Positions 1-8,012 of a stretch of DNA of 15,161 nt are shown piece by piece; positions within the stretch are counted from its first letter, which is position 1, and each line of letters begins with the position of its first letter. The notes under the pieces are model-generated. The model ran no database searches. It was not told where the DNA came from and was given only the letters and a program-made list of their open reading frames with translations. A program made the position numbers and the translations under genes. The DNA lies in contig CAKTIH010000048.1 in the NCBI GenBank assembly GCA_934565615.1, forward strand, positions 1 to 15,161. The letters are read 5' to 3'. This DNA is from an uncultured Oscillospiraceae bacterium. Lineage in GTDB: Bacteria; Bacillota; Clostridia; Oscillospirales; Oscillospiraceae.

Positions 1-1
1 C

Positions 2-520
2 ATTGAGGGCGCGGGCGCGACAAAGGCGAACACAAAGATCACGATCGATCCCGTGTCCGTGACGCTTGCGGGAGACTCTTCGCTGCTCGCAGGCATGAAT
101 AAGATCACTCTCGCGACGATAGACCTGACAGACTTCGGCTCCACCTTTACCGAGACCTACACGATACCGATAGATAACGAGCTTAAAAACACCACAGGCA
201 TCACGAAGGCAACGGTGACGGTCGAGATAGTCGGCCTTGAGACAAAGACCTTCAAGGTCACGAACTTCTCCTGCATCAACGCCACCGAGGGTTACGAGGC
301 GGATATAATTACCGAGAGTAAGGAGATCCTGCTGCGCGGCACGCCCGAGGCACTGGCGCAGATAAAGGACGAGAACATCCGTGCGGTCGCTGACCTTACG
401 GATTATAAGGAATCCACAGGCACCTATATGCCGCAGGTCAAGGTCTATGTCGACGGCTTCACGGATGTAGGCGCGATAGGCGAAAACACGATATCGATAG
501 AGATCAGGAAGGTAAGCTGA
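2..520 (+). CDS. YbbR-domain protein (CdaR-like), C-terminal part
   Basis: This is the C-terminal part of a YbbR-domain protein. The frame is open back to the first bases of the window, so the start lies outside; the GTG at 53 is only an internal codon. About 172 residues are visible and form two beta-rich repeats. The first runs roughly from the ITIDPVSVTLAG segment to a VTVEI strand, and the second from YEADIITESKEILLRG to the final ISIEI strand. Each shows the YbbR pattern of a P/S-x-V/I-x-L-x-G strand, a short helix, then V-x-V strands. In Firmicutes such proteins (CdaR) are membrane-anchored, sit outside the cell with their repeats, and regulate the c-di-AMP cyclase CdaA. The N-terminal membrane anchor and any cdaA neighbour would be upstream and cannot be seen. 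The stop overlaps the next start by one base (TGATG), implying translational coupling. The family call is fairly secure; the specific CdaR role is inference. Confidence 0.75.
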   Translation: MEGAGATKANTKITIDPVSVTLAGDSSLLAGMNKITLATIDLTDFGSTFTETYTIPIDNELKNTTGITKATVTVEIVGLETKTFKVTNFSCINATEGYEADIITESKEILLRGTPEALAQIKDENIRAVADLTDYKESTGTYMPQVKVYVDGFTDVGAIGENTISIEIRKVS

Positions 521-933
521 TGACACAGGAAGCAATAGTGACAAGACGGCTGCCTGACGGCATGGCGGAGGTCGTGGTAACGCGCGGCACTGCCTGCGGC
601 AGCAACTGCGGCAACTGCGAGAGCTGCATATTTCAGAGCGAACTCAAGACCCCCGCGAATAACCTTATTGACGCGCAGCCGGGGCAGAGAGTAATAATCC
701 AGAGCAAGTCGTCGAAGATATTCGGCGCGGCGCTTCTGGTGTATATCCTGCCGATAGTAATGATACTGCTTGGATATTTCATTGCGTACTCCGCCGGAGC
801 AAGCGAGGGTATCTGCATTTTGGCGAGCTTCATCGGGCTGCTGCTCGGCGCGGCGATAATAGTCATAAGCCAGCGCATAAAGAAAACTCAAAATATCACC
901 TTTGATATAATCCAATTCAATAATGAGGAATAA
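520..933 (+). CDS. RseC/SoxR-reducing-system family membrane protein
   Basis: The gene encodes a 137-residue protein with the layout of the RseC (RseC/MucC) family. A short N-terminal beta domain carries four closely spaced cysteines, C26, C30, C33 and C36 (C-x3-C-x2-C-x2-C). Two hydrophobic helices follow at about residues 67-92 and 97-118, separated by a short loop, with a charged C-terminal tail. In proteobacteria RseC acts with the Rsx/Rnf electron-transfer complex or in the sigma-E pathway; in Clostridia the family has no firmly assigned role. The cysteine cluster suggests metal or Fe-S binding or thiol redox chemistry, which is inference. The ATG at 520 has an AGGAAGG ribosome-binding site at 506-512 and overlaps the upstream stop by one base. 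No rnf or rsx gene lies in the window. Confidence 0.8.
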   Translation: MTQEAIVTRRLPDGMAEVVVTRGTACGSNCGNCESCIFQSELKTPANNLIDAQPGQRVIIQSKSSKIFGAALLVYILPIVMILLGYFIAYSAGASEGICILASFIGLLLGAAIIVISQRIKKTQNITFDIIQFNNEE

Positions 934-945
934 CTTGGAGGGAAC

Positions 946-1824
946 ATGATAAAAAGTATGACGGGTTACGGCAGCGCGAAGGGCACTGTCGAGGGCTTGG
1001 GGATCACGGTCGAGCTCAAGAGCGTGAACAACAGGTATCTGGACGCCTCGGTGCGTATGCCGAGAAGCTTTCTCTTTGCCGAGGACGCTGTCAAGTCCGT
1101 TGTGCAGAAGCACATAAGCCGCGGCAAGGTCGATGTTTTTGTTAGCGTCGATTCATCCGCTGCGGGCGATATGAGCGTCAAGGTCAACGAGCCGCTGCTG
1201 CGCGGCTACGTCGAGGCGATAAGACACATTGCCGAGGAGTATTCGCTTCCCGACGATGTGACGGCGCTGAGCGTCAGCAGATTCCCGGACGTGCTCACGG
1301 TCGAGAAGAACGACCTCGACGCCGAGGCGATATCTCAGGGCATAGTCGAGGTAGCGGAGCTTGCGCTTCAGGATTTCGACGCAATGCGTCTGCGCGAGGG
1401 CGAGAAGCTTAGAGACGACGTGACCGAGAAGCTCGCCTCGATAGACGCGCTTGTTACGAAGATAGAGAAGGAGAGCCCCAAGACCGTCGCGGAGTACCGC
1501 GCCCGACTCGAAGCGAGGATGGCCGAGGTGCTCGGCACAGCGGGTATCGAAGAGAGCCGCATCCTTGCTGAAGCCGCGGTTTTCGCAGATCACGTCGCGG
1601 TCGATGAGGAGACGGTGCGCCTGCGCAGCCATATGAGCCAGCTCAAGACCATGATAAACGGCAGTTCACCAACGGGAAGAAAGATAGACTTCCTTATCCA
1701 GGAGTTCAACCGCGAAGCCAACACTATCGGCTCAAAGTGCCAGAGCTCCGATATCGCCCATGTCGTCGTCGACCTAAAGTCCGAGATAGAGAAAATAAGA
1801 GAACAGATACAGAACATAGAGTAA
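946..1824 (+). CDS. yicC: YicC/YloC family endoribonuclease
   Basis: This is a full-length YicC-family protein of 292 residues, the usual length for the family. The N-terminus has the signature MIKSMTGYG. The C-terminal DUF1732 part carries the conserved run LRSHMSQLK, then GRKIDFLIQEFNREANTIGSK, ending in a helix rich in E, I and K. E. coli YicC is a metal-dependent endoribonuclease involved in small-RNA turnover, and B. subtilis YloC is the orthologue in this same gene neighbourhood. The start is fixed by GGAGGG at 937-942, three bases before the ATG. It is followed ten bases later by remA, as in Bacilli and Clostridia, and is probably in one transcript with rseC upstream and remA-gmk downstream. 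Function is by family; catalytic residues were not assigned. Confidence 0.93.
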   Translation: MIKSMTGYGSAKGTVEGLGITVELKSVNNRYLDASVRMPRSFLFAEDAVKSVVQKHISRGKVDVFVSVDSSAAGDMSVKVNEPLLRGYVEAIRHIAEEYSLPDDVTALSVSRFPDVLTVEKNDLDAEAISQGIVEVAELALQDFDAMRLREGEKLRDDVTEKLASIDALVTKIEKESPKTVAEYRARLEARMAEVLGTAGIEESRILAEAAVFADHVAVDEETVRLRSHMSQLKTMINGSSPTGRKIDFLIQEFNREANTIGSKCQSSDIAHVVVDLKSEIEKIREQIQNIE

Positions 1825-1834
1825 GGCGGACGGT

Positions 1835-2098
1835 ATGAAGCTTGTAAGCATCGGGTTCGGTAACCTTGTCTCCGCCGGGCGCATCATTTCCATAGTCAGC
1901 CCAGAGTCGGCGCCCATAAAGAGAATGATTCAGGAGGTACGCGAGCGCGGCCTGCTGATCGACGCGTCGTTCGGACGCAGCACCAAGTCTGTGATCGTCA
2001 TGGACAGCGGGAACGTAATTTTATCGGCGCTGCCGCCGGAGACAGTCGCGGCGCGCTGTGAAGATAAAAATGGGGAGGATGGAAAAGATGAAGGATAA
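1835..2098 (+). CDS. remA: RemA-family DNA-binding regulator (DUF370)
   Basis: The 87-residue product matches RemA along its length: an N-terminal IGFGNLVSAGR segment, the highly conserved ISIVSPESAPIKRMIQE, then LIDASFGRSTKSVIVMDSG and VILSALPPETVAAR. In B. subtilis RemA is an oligomeric DNA-binding protein that activates biofilm matrix and osmoprotection genes; in Clostridia its targets are largely unknown. The arginine of the VSA-x-R motif (R16 here, R18 in B. subtilis) is kept. The basic patch that reads GRRTR in the B. subtilis protein, as I recall it, reads GRSTK at residues 47-51 here. The ATG at 1835 follows AAGGCGG at 1823-1829. The acidic C-terminal tail (ED, GED, KDEG) overlaps the start of gmk by 11 bases, so the two genes are probably translationally coupled. 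Confidence 0.92.
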   Translation: MKLVSIGFGNLVSAGRIISIVSPESAPIKRMIQEVRERGLLIDASFGRSTKSVIVMDSGNVILSALPPETVAARCEDKNGEDGKDEG

Positions 2099-2687
2099 GG
2101 GCAAGCTGTTTGTTATTTCCGGGCCGTCCGGGGCAGGCAAGAGCACCGTCGTTTTCAAGGCCATTGAGGACAGGGACGATATGTGCTTCTCCATTTCGGT
2201 GACGACCCGCAAGCCGAGACCCGGAGAGGGAGACGGCAAGGAATACTTCTTTGTTGACCTCAAACGCTTTGACGAGATGGTCGCAAACGACGAGCTGCTT
2301 GAGCATGCGATGTACGTTGCCAATTCCTACGGCACTCCGCGCGCCTACGTGCAGGAGAAGCTTGACGAGGGCAAGAACGTGATACTCGATATCGAGGTAC
2401 AGGGTGCGCGTCAGATCAACGAGAAGATGCCGGAGGCGGTCAAGATATTCATTATCCCGCCGTCTATGGCAGAGCTTGAGCGCCGCCTGAGAGGCCGCGG
2501 TACCGACACCGACAGGGCCATCGAGGCAAGGCTTATCCGTGCCCGTCAGGAATACGAGGAAGCGGATTTCTATGACTACATCATCATTAACGACGATGCG
2601 GAAAAGGCCGCCAAGGAGCTTGCCGCGATAATCACCGCGGAGAGCTGCCGCTACGCCGGCCGTGAACATTACCTCAAGGAAGAATAA
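2088..2687 (+). CDS. gmk: Guanylate kinase
   Basis: Guanylate kinase phosphorylates GMP to GDP with ATP in the cytoplasm, feeding GTP and (p)ppGpp pools. I start it at the ATG at 2088, giving 199 residues, because GGGGAGG at 2072-2078 lies nine bases upstream. Earlier in-frame starts (GTG 2058, ATG 2070, ATG 2079) lie before or within that site. Counting from 2088, the P-loop GPSGAGKS spans residues 12-19. It is followed by the GMP-binding TTRKPRPGE and the KEYFFV segment, the LDIEVQGARQI motif, and the lid region IIPPSMAELERRLRGRGTD. All key motifs are intact and the length is normal. The gene overlaps remA by 11 bases and precedes rpoZ, the standard Firmicutes order. Confidence 0.97.
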   Translation: MKDKGKLFVISGPSGAGKSTVVFKAIEDRDDMCFSISVTTRKPRPGEGDGKEYFFVDLKRFDEMVANDELLEHAMYVANSYGTPRAYVQEKLDEGKNVILDIEVQGARQINEKMPEAVKIFIIPPSMAELERRLRGRGTDTDRAIEARLIRARQEYEEADFYDYIIINDDAEKAAKELAAIITAESCRYAGREHYLKEE

Positions 2688-2716
2688 TCAACAACAATCA
2701 ATTTTGAATATGGCGC

Positions 2717-2735
2717 GCCGCGGCCCTTACGCGGC
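2717..2735 (+). other. Small GC-rich hairpin ahead of rpoZ
   Basis: In the 65-base gap between gmk and rpoZ, GCCGCG at 2717-2722 can pair with CGCGGC at 2730-2735 around a seven-base loop. There is no T-run after it, so it is not an obvious intrinsic terminator. It ends six bases before the rpoZ ribosome-binding site and might act as an mRNA processing or stability element. That role is inference, and a six-pair stem is common by chance in GC-rich DNA. Confidence 0.3.
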
Positions 2736-2752
2736 AGATAGGAGTAATTATT

Positions 2753-2953
2753 ATGATGCTTTATCCCCCTGTGGCAGAGCTGGTCGACAAGATCGGCAGC
2801 CGTTATCAGCTTGTGAACCTCGTTGCAAAGCGCGCAAGAGAGCTTTCTGCCGAGGCCGAGGAAGAGGAAATGCCCCTCGAGCGCAAGGCTGTTTCCAGCG
2901 CGATAGACGAGGTGTATACCGGCAAGCTCAGCATTGAGCATGAAGAAGAGTAA
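2753..2953 (+). CDS. rpoZ: DNA-directed RNA polymerase omega subunit
   Basis: The 66-residue product fits the small clostridial omega subunit, which binds the beta-prime subunit and helps core RNA polymerase assemble. Visible family features are the N-terminal YPPVAELVDKIGSRYQLVNL segment and then VAKRARELS. An acidic stretch (AEEEE) comes next, followed by the helix around KAVSSAIDEVYTGKL. Two tandem ATG codons lie at 2753 and 2756; GGAG at 2741-2744 sits 8 and 11 bases before them, so 2753 is preferred. It lies between gmk and priA. In B. subtilis coaBC separates rpoZ and priA, and it is absent here. The similarity is short but position and sequence agree. Confidence 0.93.
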   Translation: MMLYPPVAELVDKIGSRYQLVNLVAKRARELSAEAEEEEMPLERKAVSSAIDEVYTGKLSIEHEEE

Positions 2954-2984
2954 AGACAAAGCTTAAATAGGAAAGCGTACCGGT

Positions 2985-5234
2985 ATGGCTCAGACAGTTG
3001 CAAAAATCGCGGTCGCGGCCGCGACATATTGGGTGGACAAGCCGTATGACTATCTGATCCCGCCGGAGCTTGCCGAAAAGGCAGTACCGGGCGTCAGGGT
3101 ATATGTCCCGTTTTCGCACGGCAACCGGAGGAGCGAGGGGATAATCCTCGCCGTCTCGGATGGGAGCGAGTATGAAAAGCTCAAGGCAATCACGGCGGTT
3201 CTCGATGATGAGCCGCTGCTCAGCCGGGAGCAGATAAAGCTCGCCCTGTTCATGAGAGAGCGTTTTTTCTGCACGGTCTATGACGCGGTAAAGGCCATGC
3301 TCCCGGCGGGGCTGTGGTTCGACGATGAGGGCCGCACGAAGGTGCAAGATAAGACCGTCGAGATGGCGCGGCTGTGCGTCTCCCCTGAGGAGGCCTCGCG
3401 CTATGCTGTCTCCAAGCGCAGGAGAGCGCCGCAGCAGGCGGAGCTGCTTGAGCAGCTGTGCTCGTTTGAGTGTCTGCCGAGCCGCGATCTTCTCAAGCAC
3501 ACCGGCGCATCAAGGCAGTCGCTGACCGCACTGTGCAAAGCAGGCTTTGTCGAGCTGTATAAGAAAGAAGCTTTCAGGCGTCCGGAGATACACCTCGGCG
3601 ATATTGAGCCGCTGCCGATTCTCAATGATGAGCAGCAGCAGGCGTTTACCGGCATAAATACTCTTGCCATGTCCGGCAAGAGCGGAGCCGCACTGCTCTT
3701 CGGCGTGACCGGAAGCGGAAAAACGAGCGTTTACATCCACCTGATAACCGAGCAGCTCGCGCGCGGGCGTTCGGTGATACTGCTGGTACCGGAGATCGCT
3801 CTGACGCCGCAGATGATACAGACCTTTTCCTCGCACTTCGGCGATACCGTCGCCGTGCTGCACAGCAGCCTTTCGGTCGGGGAGCGCTATGACGAGTTCA
3901 AGCGCGTCCGCTCCGGTAAAGCAAGGCTTGTGATCGGCACGCGCAGTGCGGTATTCGCCCCGGCGGATAAGCTTGGGCTTATCATCATTGACGAGGAGCA
4001 GGAGGAGACCTATAAATCGGAGAACAGCCCACGCTACAACGCGCGGGATGTTGCTATATATCGCTGCGCGCAGGCGGGCTGCCTGCTGCTGCTCGGTTCA
4101 GCGACGCCGGACATTGTGAGCATGTATAAGGCACGGCAGGGGAATTATTCGCTCTTCACGCTGCGCGGCAGATATAACGATATGCAGCTGCCGCAGGTGG
4201 AGATAGTCGACATGAAGCGCGAGCTTCGGCGCGGCAACGGCACGGACATAAGCGAAAAACTGCGCGAGGAGCTGGGCGAGAACATCAGCCGCGGCGAGCA
4301 GAGCATACTGTTCATAAACCGCCGCGGGGCGAACAAGCTTATAAGCTGCGGAGAATGCGGGTATACCTATAAGTGCCCGCGGTGCAGCGTTTCTCTGACC
4401 TACCACAGCGCGAACCGACGGCTCATGTGCCACTACTGCGGATATTCGCAATGGCTGGACGACAGCTGCCCCGAGTGCGGGGGAGAACTCAAGCACGTCG
4501 GCGCGGGCACGCAGATGATAGAGACGGAGCTGAAGGAGCTTTTCCCAGATACGGAGGTCATACGGCTCGATACAGATACTGTGACCGCCGCGGGCTCGCA
4601 TGAAGCGCTGTTCGAGCGGTTCAGAAATGAGAAGATCCCTATCATGGTCGGCACGCAGATGGTGACCAAGGGGCTGAACTTTGAGAATGTCACCCTTGTC
4701 GGCGTGATAAGCGCTGACCAGAGCCTTTACGCCGGGAGCTTTCGCGCGGGAGAGCGCACCTTCTCGCTGCTGACGCAGGTCGTCGGACGCAGCGGGAGAG
4801 GCAGCAAGCCCGGCCGGGCGATCATCCAGACCTTCACACCGGAGAACGAAACGATACTTCAGGCCTCGCGGCAGGACTATGAGGACTTTTACGAATCAGA
4901 GATCCAGCTGCGGCGGCTCCAGAACACGCCGCCGTTTTCCGAGATGCTGACGGTGACAGCCTCGGGACTGAACGAGGCGCATGTTTTTCAGGCCTGCCGC
5001 TATGTGCGGGACAGGCTTGACAATATCATCGGGCGCGACGGCAGCGCTGTGGTGCTCGGCCCGGCTCCGCTGGCGGTAGTCAAGGTGAACAACAGATACC
5101 GCTACAGAGTCATAATTTACGGAAAGAAGCTCTCGGGGCTGCGCGGCATCGTCTCCGGTCTTGTGATCGAATGCTGCACGGACAAGAGATTTTCGGATGT
5201 TTCGGTTTACGCGGATAATGATCCCGCGGAGTAG
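2985..5234 (+). CDS. priA: Primosomal replication restart helicase PriA
   Basis: PriA recognises stalled forks and D-loops, unwinds DNA 3' to 5' and reloads the replicative helicase. At 749 residues the protein has the full family layout. The N-terminal 3'-DNA-end-binding part is recognisable by VWVDKPYDYLIP-like residues and the VRVYVPFSHGNR strand, followed by a winged-helix region. The helicase core has Walker A GVTGSGKT at residues 240-247 and a Walker B DEEQ box at 336-339. The helicase is interrupted by a zinc region with eight cysteines at 455, 458, 464, 467, 482, 485, 495 and 498, which would bind two zinc ions. Conserved GTQMVTKGLNFENVTLVGV and VVGRSGRG motifs follow. The start at 2985 has AGGAA at 2969-2973, a slightly long spacing. 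Walker B is DEEQ where the textbook motif is DEEH; related clostridial proteins share this as far as I recall. Confidence 0.97.
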   Translation: MAQTVAKIAVAAATYWVDKPYDYLIPPELAEKAVPGVRVYVPFSHGNRRSEGIILAVSDGSEYEKLKAITAVLDDEPLLSREQIKLALFMRERFFCTVYDAVKAMLPAGLWFDDEGRTKVQDKTVEMARLCVSPEEASRYAVSKRRRAPQQAELLEQLCSFECLPSRDLLKHTGASRQSLTALCKAGFVELYKKEAFRRPEIHLGDIEPLPILNDEQQQAFTGINTLAMSGKSGAALLFGVTGSGKTSVYIHLITEQLARGRSVILLVPEIALTPQMIQTFSSHFGDTVAVLHSSLSVGERYDEFKRVRSGKARLVIGTRSAVFAPADKLGLIIIDEEQEETYKSENSPRYNARDVAIYRCAQAGCLLLLGSATPDIVSMYKARQGNYSLFTLRGRYNDMQLPQVEIVDMKRELRRGNGTDISEKLREELGENISRGEQSILFINRRGANKLISCGECGYTYKCPRCSVSLTYHSANRRLMCHYCGYSQWLDDSCPECGGELKHVGAGTQMIETELKELFPDTEVIRLDTDTVTAAGSHEALFERFRNEKIPIMVGTQMVTKGLNFENVTLVGVISADQSLYAGSFRAGERTFSLLTQVVGRSGRGSKPGRAIIQTFTPENETILQASRQDYEDFYESEIQLRRLQNTPPFSEMLTVTASGLNEAHVFQACRYVRDRLDNIIGRDGSAVVLGPAPLAVVKVNNRYRYRVIIYGKKLSGLRGIVSGLVIECCTDKRFSDVSVYADNDPAE

Positions 5235-5266
5235 ACCGGCATGTATATATTCAACTGGAGGACAGA

Positions 5267-5764
5267 ATGGCACTCAGACATATACTTACACAGGGCGATC
5301 CGACGCTTAACAAAAAGTGCCGCCCGGTGACGGATTTCAATGCGCGGCTGCATCAACTGCTTGACGATATGGCGGACACGCTTGCCGAGTCAAACGGCGT
5401 CGGCCTTGCAGCGCCGCAGGTGGGCATACTGCGCAGGGCGGTGCTCGTGCTTGAAACCAACGTCCCGGAGGGCGAGGACGAGTACGTCATCGAGCTTATC
5501 AACCCCGAGATAATCGAGACCTCCGGCGAGCAGGACGGCCCAGAGGGCTGCCTGAGTGTACCAGGCGAGTACGGACTTGTGAAGCGCCCGATGAACGTCA
5601 AGGTCAGGGCGCAGGATCGCTTCGGCGAATGGTTCGAGGTCGAGGGCACGGGGCTTACCGCGCGCTGCTTCTGCCATGAAATAGACCATCTGGAGGGCAT
5701 TCTGTTCACCGAGAAATGCGAACGGATGCTGACAGAGGAAGAAATGAGCAACGGAGAATACTGA
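5267..5764 (+). CDS. def: Peptide deformylase
   Basis: The enzyme removes the formyl group from the N-terminal methionine of new proteins at the ribosome. The 165-residue protein has all three deformylase motifs. Motif I is GVGLAAPQ at residues 44-51, motif II is EGCLS at 93-97, and motif III is HEIDH at 137-141. The metal ligands are therefore C95, H137 and H141, and the catalytic base is E138. The ATG at 5267 is preceded by GGAGG at 5257-5261. It sits 32 bases after priA and four bases before fmt, whose product adds the formyl group that Def removes. That pairing is almost universal in bacteria. Confidence 0.97.
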   Translation: MALRHILTQGDPTLNKKCRPVTDFNARLHQLLDDMADTLAESNGVGLAAPQVGILRRAVLVLETNVPEGEDEYVIELINPEIIETSGEQDGPEGCLSVPGEYGLVKRPMNVKVRAQDRFGEWFEVEGTGLTARCFCHEIDHLEGILFTEKCERMLTEEEMSNGEY

Positions 5765-5768
5765 AAAT

Positions 5769-6689
5769 ATGCGCATTGTTTTTATGGGGACGCCGGATTT
5801 CGCGTCGGCCTCACTGAAAAAACTGATAGATGAGAAGTTTGACGTTGTCGGCGTATTCACGCAGCCGGACAAGCCTAAAGGGCGCGGCATGGAGCTGTGT
5901 GCGTCGCCGGTCAAGGAGCTTGCGCTGGAGAACGGTCTGCCGGTGTTCCAGCCGGTGAAGATGCGCGACGGTACGGCGCTTGCGCAGATAAAGGCGCTGG
6001 AACCGGATATCCTCGTTGTCGTTGCATACGGGCGCATCCTGCCGGACGATATACTTGCCGTGCCGATATACGGCGCGATAAACGTCCACGGTTCGCTCCT
6101 GCCGAAGTACAGGGGCGCGGCTCCCATACAGTGGGCGGTGCTCAACGGAGATAAGATAACCGGCGTGACGACAATGTATCTCGCAAGCGAGATGGACACC
6201 GGGGACATTATCTATACCGCGGAGACGGAGATCGGCGAGTACGAGACCTCCGGTGAGCTTTTCGACAGACTCAAGGACATGGGCGCGGAGCTGCTGGTCA
6301 AAACCCTGCGCGATATCGACGCCGGTACTGCGCCGCGTACACCGCAGGATCACAGCAAGGCAAGCTATGTCACGATGCTGGATAAGAGCATCTGCCCGAT
6401 AGATTGGAACAAAACGCCGCGAGAAGTGCTCAAGCACATATACGGGCTTCAGCCCTGGCCGGTGTCCACGATGGAGCTTGAGGGCAAGACGGTGCGTGTT
6501 TTTGCCGCGGAGTATACAGATGGGAAAACCGAAAAGACGCCCGGAGCCGTGATCAGCACGGACAAGGGCGGACTTGAGATCGCCTGCGCCGGTGGGGAGA
6601 CGCTGCTCATAACCGAGCTGCAGGCTCCCGGGAAAAAGCGCATGAGCGCGGAGGATTACCTCAGAGGACATCAGATCAAGGTAGAGTAA
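5769..6689 (+). CDS. fmt: Methionyl-tRNA formyltransferase
   Basis: Fmt transfers a formyl group from 10-formyl-tetrahydrofolate to initiator Met-tRNA so that translation can start. The 306-residue protein begins with the typical MRIVFMGTPDFA. It carries the folate-binding SLLPKYRGAAPIQW at residues 109-122. The catalytic trio known from E. coli (Asn, His, Asp) falls at N105, H107 and D143. The C-terminal tRNA-binding domain is present, with ICPIDWNKTPREVLKHIYGLQPWP as its junction region; it ends in an EDYLRGH-type helix. The gene lies four bases after def and five before rsmB, so the unit is surely cotranscribed. The nearest GGAG is at 5753-5756, a long spacing, so translation may depend on coupling to def. 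Confidence 0.97.
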   Translation: MRIVFMGTPDFASASLKKLIDEKFDVVGVFTQPDKPKGRGMELCASPVKELALENGLPVFQPVKMRDGTALAQIKALEPDILVVVAYGRILPDDILAVPIYGAINVHGSLLPKYRGAAPIQWAVLNGDKITGVTTMYLASEMDTGDIIYTAETEIGEYETSGELFDRLKDMGAELLVKTLRDIDAGTAPRTPQDHSKASYVTMLDKSICPIDWNKTPREVLKHIYGLQPWPVSTMELEGKTVRVFAAEYTDGKTEKTPGAVISTDKGGLEIACAGGETLLITELQAPGKKRMSAEDYLRGHQIKVE

Positions 6690-6694
6690 GGAAT

Positions 6695-8008
6695 ATGCAG
6701 ACAGGGGCAAGGGAAGCCGCGCTTGAGACGCTTATGCGCTGCCGTCGTGACGGCGCGTGGTCGGGCGCATCGATTGACGCCGGAATAAAAAAATACGAAC
6801 TCAGCCGCCGGGACGCGGCGCTGGCGTCACGGCTGTGTCTGGGCGTTATCCAGAACAGCAGCCTCTGCGACTATTATATCGGCTGCTATTGCGGCGCGAA
6901 GCTCGAACCGAAGGTGCGCGACATACTGCGCATGGGTGTATACCAGCTGCTGTTTCTGGACAGAATACCGGCCAGAGCCGCGGTCAGCGAGGCCGTTACG
7001 CTGTGCAAGAGTCAGGGCTGCGCAAGAGCGGCAGGGCTTGTAAACGCCGTGCTGCGCAGGATCGCCGACAATATAAACTCGCTGCCGCCGATACCCGGCG
7101 ATGGCACGGCGGGCTATCTCTCGATTAAATATAGCCATCCCGAATGGCTGGTGCAGTATCTTATAGACCGCAAAGGCTACGATTTTACGGAAGCGTTCCT
7201 GCGCTGCTGCAACAGCCCCGCGCCGCTGAGCATTCAGGTGAACACTTTGAAAGTCAGCGCGGCGGATTACGCGCGGGCGCTTGCGAGGGCAGAGCTTGAG
7301 TATGAGCGCTGCGATTCTCCGGAGGGCTGCATCACGCTCCCGGGAGGCTCGGCAACTGAGCTTCCGGGCTTTGACGAGGGCTTATTCTACGTGCAGGATC
7401 GCGCCGCAAGAATGGCGGTGGAGATCGCCGCGCCGAAAGCGGGAATGCACGTGCTCGATGCCTGTTCCTGCCCAGGCGGGAAATCATTTGCCGCGGCGAT
7501 AGCCATGGAAAACCGCGGCAGTATACTCGCCTGCGACATTCACGAGAAGAAGCTGCGCCTTGTGAGGGACGGCGCGCAGCGGCTCGGGATAGGCATTATA
7601 GAGACAGCCGCGATGGATGCGAGAGCTTTCCGGGCAGAGCTTGCGGAGAGCTTTGACGTCGTCATTGCGGACGTGCCGTGCTCGGGCTTCGGCGTTATAG
7701 CGAAGAAGCCGGAGATACGCTCCAAGACGCCCGAGAGCATATCGGAACTCCCCAAAATACAGGGCGAGATACTGGACAATGTTTCAAAATACGTGCGTCC
7801 GGGCGGGGTACTGTTGTACTCGACCTGTACCGTGACGGCGGAGGAAAACGAAAATACGGTAAAAGCGTTTCTTAAGAGAAACGGGGAATATACGGCGGAG
7901 CCGTTTAAGGTCTGCGGCGTCAGCGCACCGGAGGGAATGTACACCTTCTGGCCGAATGTCGACGGGACGGACGGGTTCTTTGCCGCAAAGCTGAGAAGGC
8001 GGCAGTGA
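6695..8008 (+). CDS. rsmB: 16S rRNA (cytosine-967) C5-methyltransferase RsmB
   Basis: RsmB uses S-adenosylmethionine to methylate a cytosine of 16S rRNA. The 437-residue protein has the expected two parts: an N-terminal NusB-like RNA-binding domain (about residues 1-145) and a C-terminal Rossmann-fold methyltransferase domain. The SAM-binding motif reads VLDACSCPGGK, a variant of the more usual D-A-C-A-A-P-G-G-K. Motif IV is DVPCSGFG with C329, and motif VI is YSTCTVTAEENE with C378, the predicted nucleophile; both catalytic cysteines are present. The start at 6695 has only a weak AAGGA at 6688-6692, two bases away, so it may rely on coupling to fmt five bases upstream. The rsmB-rlmN tandem is standard in Firmicutes. 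Confidence 0.96.
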   Translation: MQTGAREAALETLMRCRRDGAWSGASIDAGIKKYELSRRDAALASRLCLGVIQNSSLCDYYIGCYCGAKLEPKVRDILRMGVYQLLFLDRIPARAAVSEAVTLCKSQGCARAAGLVNAVLRRIADNINSLPPIPGDGTAGYLSIKYSHPEWLVQYLIDRKGYDFTEAFLRCCNSPAPLSIQVNTLKVSAADYARALARAELEYERCDSPEGCITLPGGSATELPGFDEGLFYVQDRAARMAVEIAAPKAGMHVLDACSCPGGKSFAAAIAMENRGSILACDIHEKKLRLVRDGAQRLGIGIIETAAMDARAFRAELAESFDVVIADVPCSGFGVIAKKPEIRSKTPESISELPKIQGEILDNVSKYVRPGGVLLYSTCTVTAEENENTVKAFLKRNGEYTAEPFKVCGVSAPEGMYTFWPNVDGTDGFFAAKLRRRQ

Positions 8009-8012
8009 TATT

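Noticed and set aside
53..55. GTG at 53 as the start of the first gene
   Set aside because: The frame is open to the window edge with YbbR-like residues before it and no ribosome-binding site, so the gene starts upstream.
2058..2087. Upstream in-frame starts of gmk (GTG 2058, ATG 2070, ATG 2079)
   Set aside because: The GGGGAGG site at 2072-2078 serves the ATG at 2088 with nine-base spacing. Starting earlier adds residues not found in guanylate kinases.
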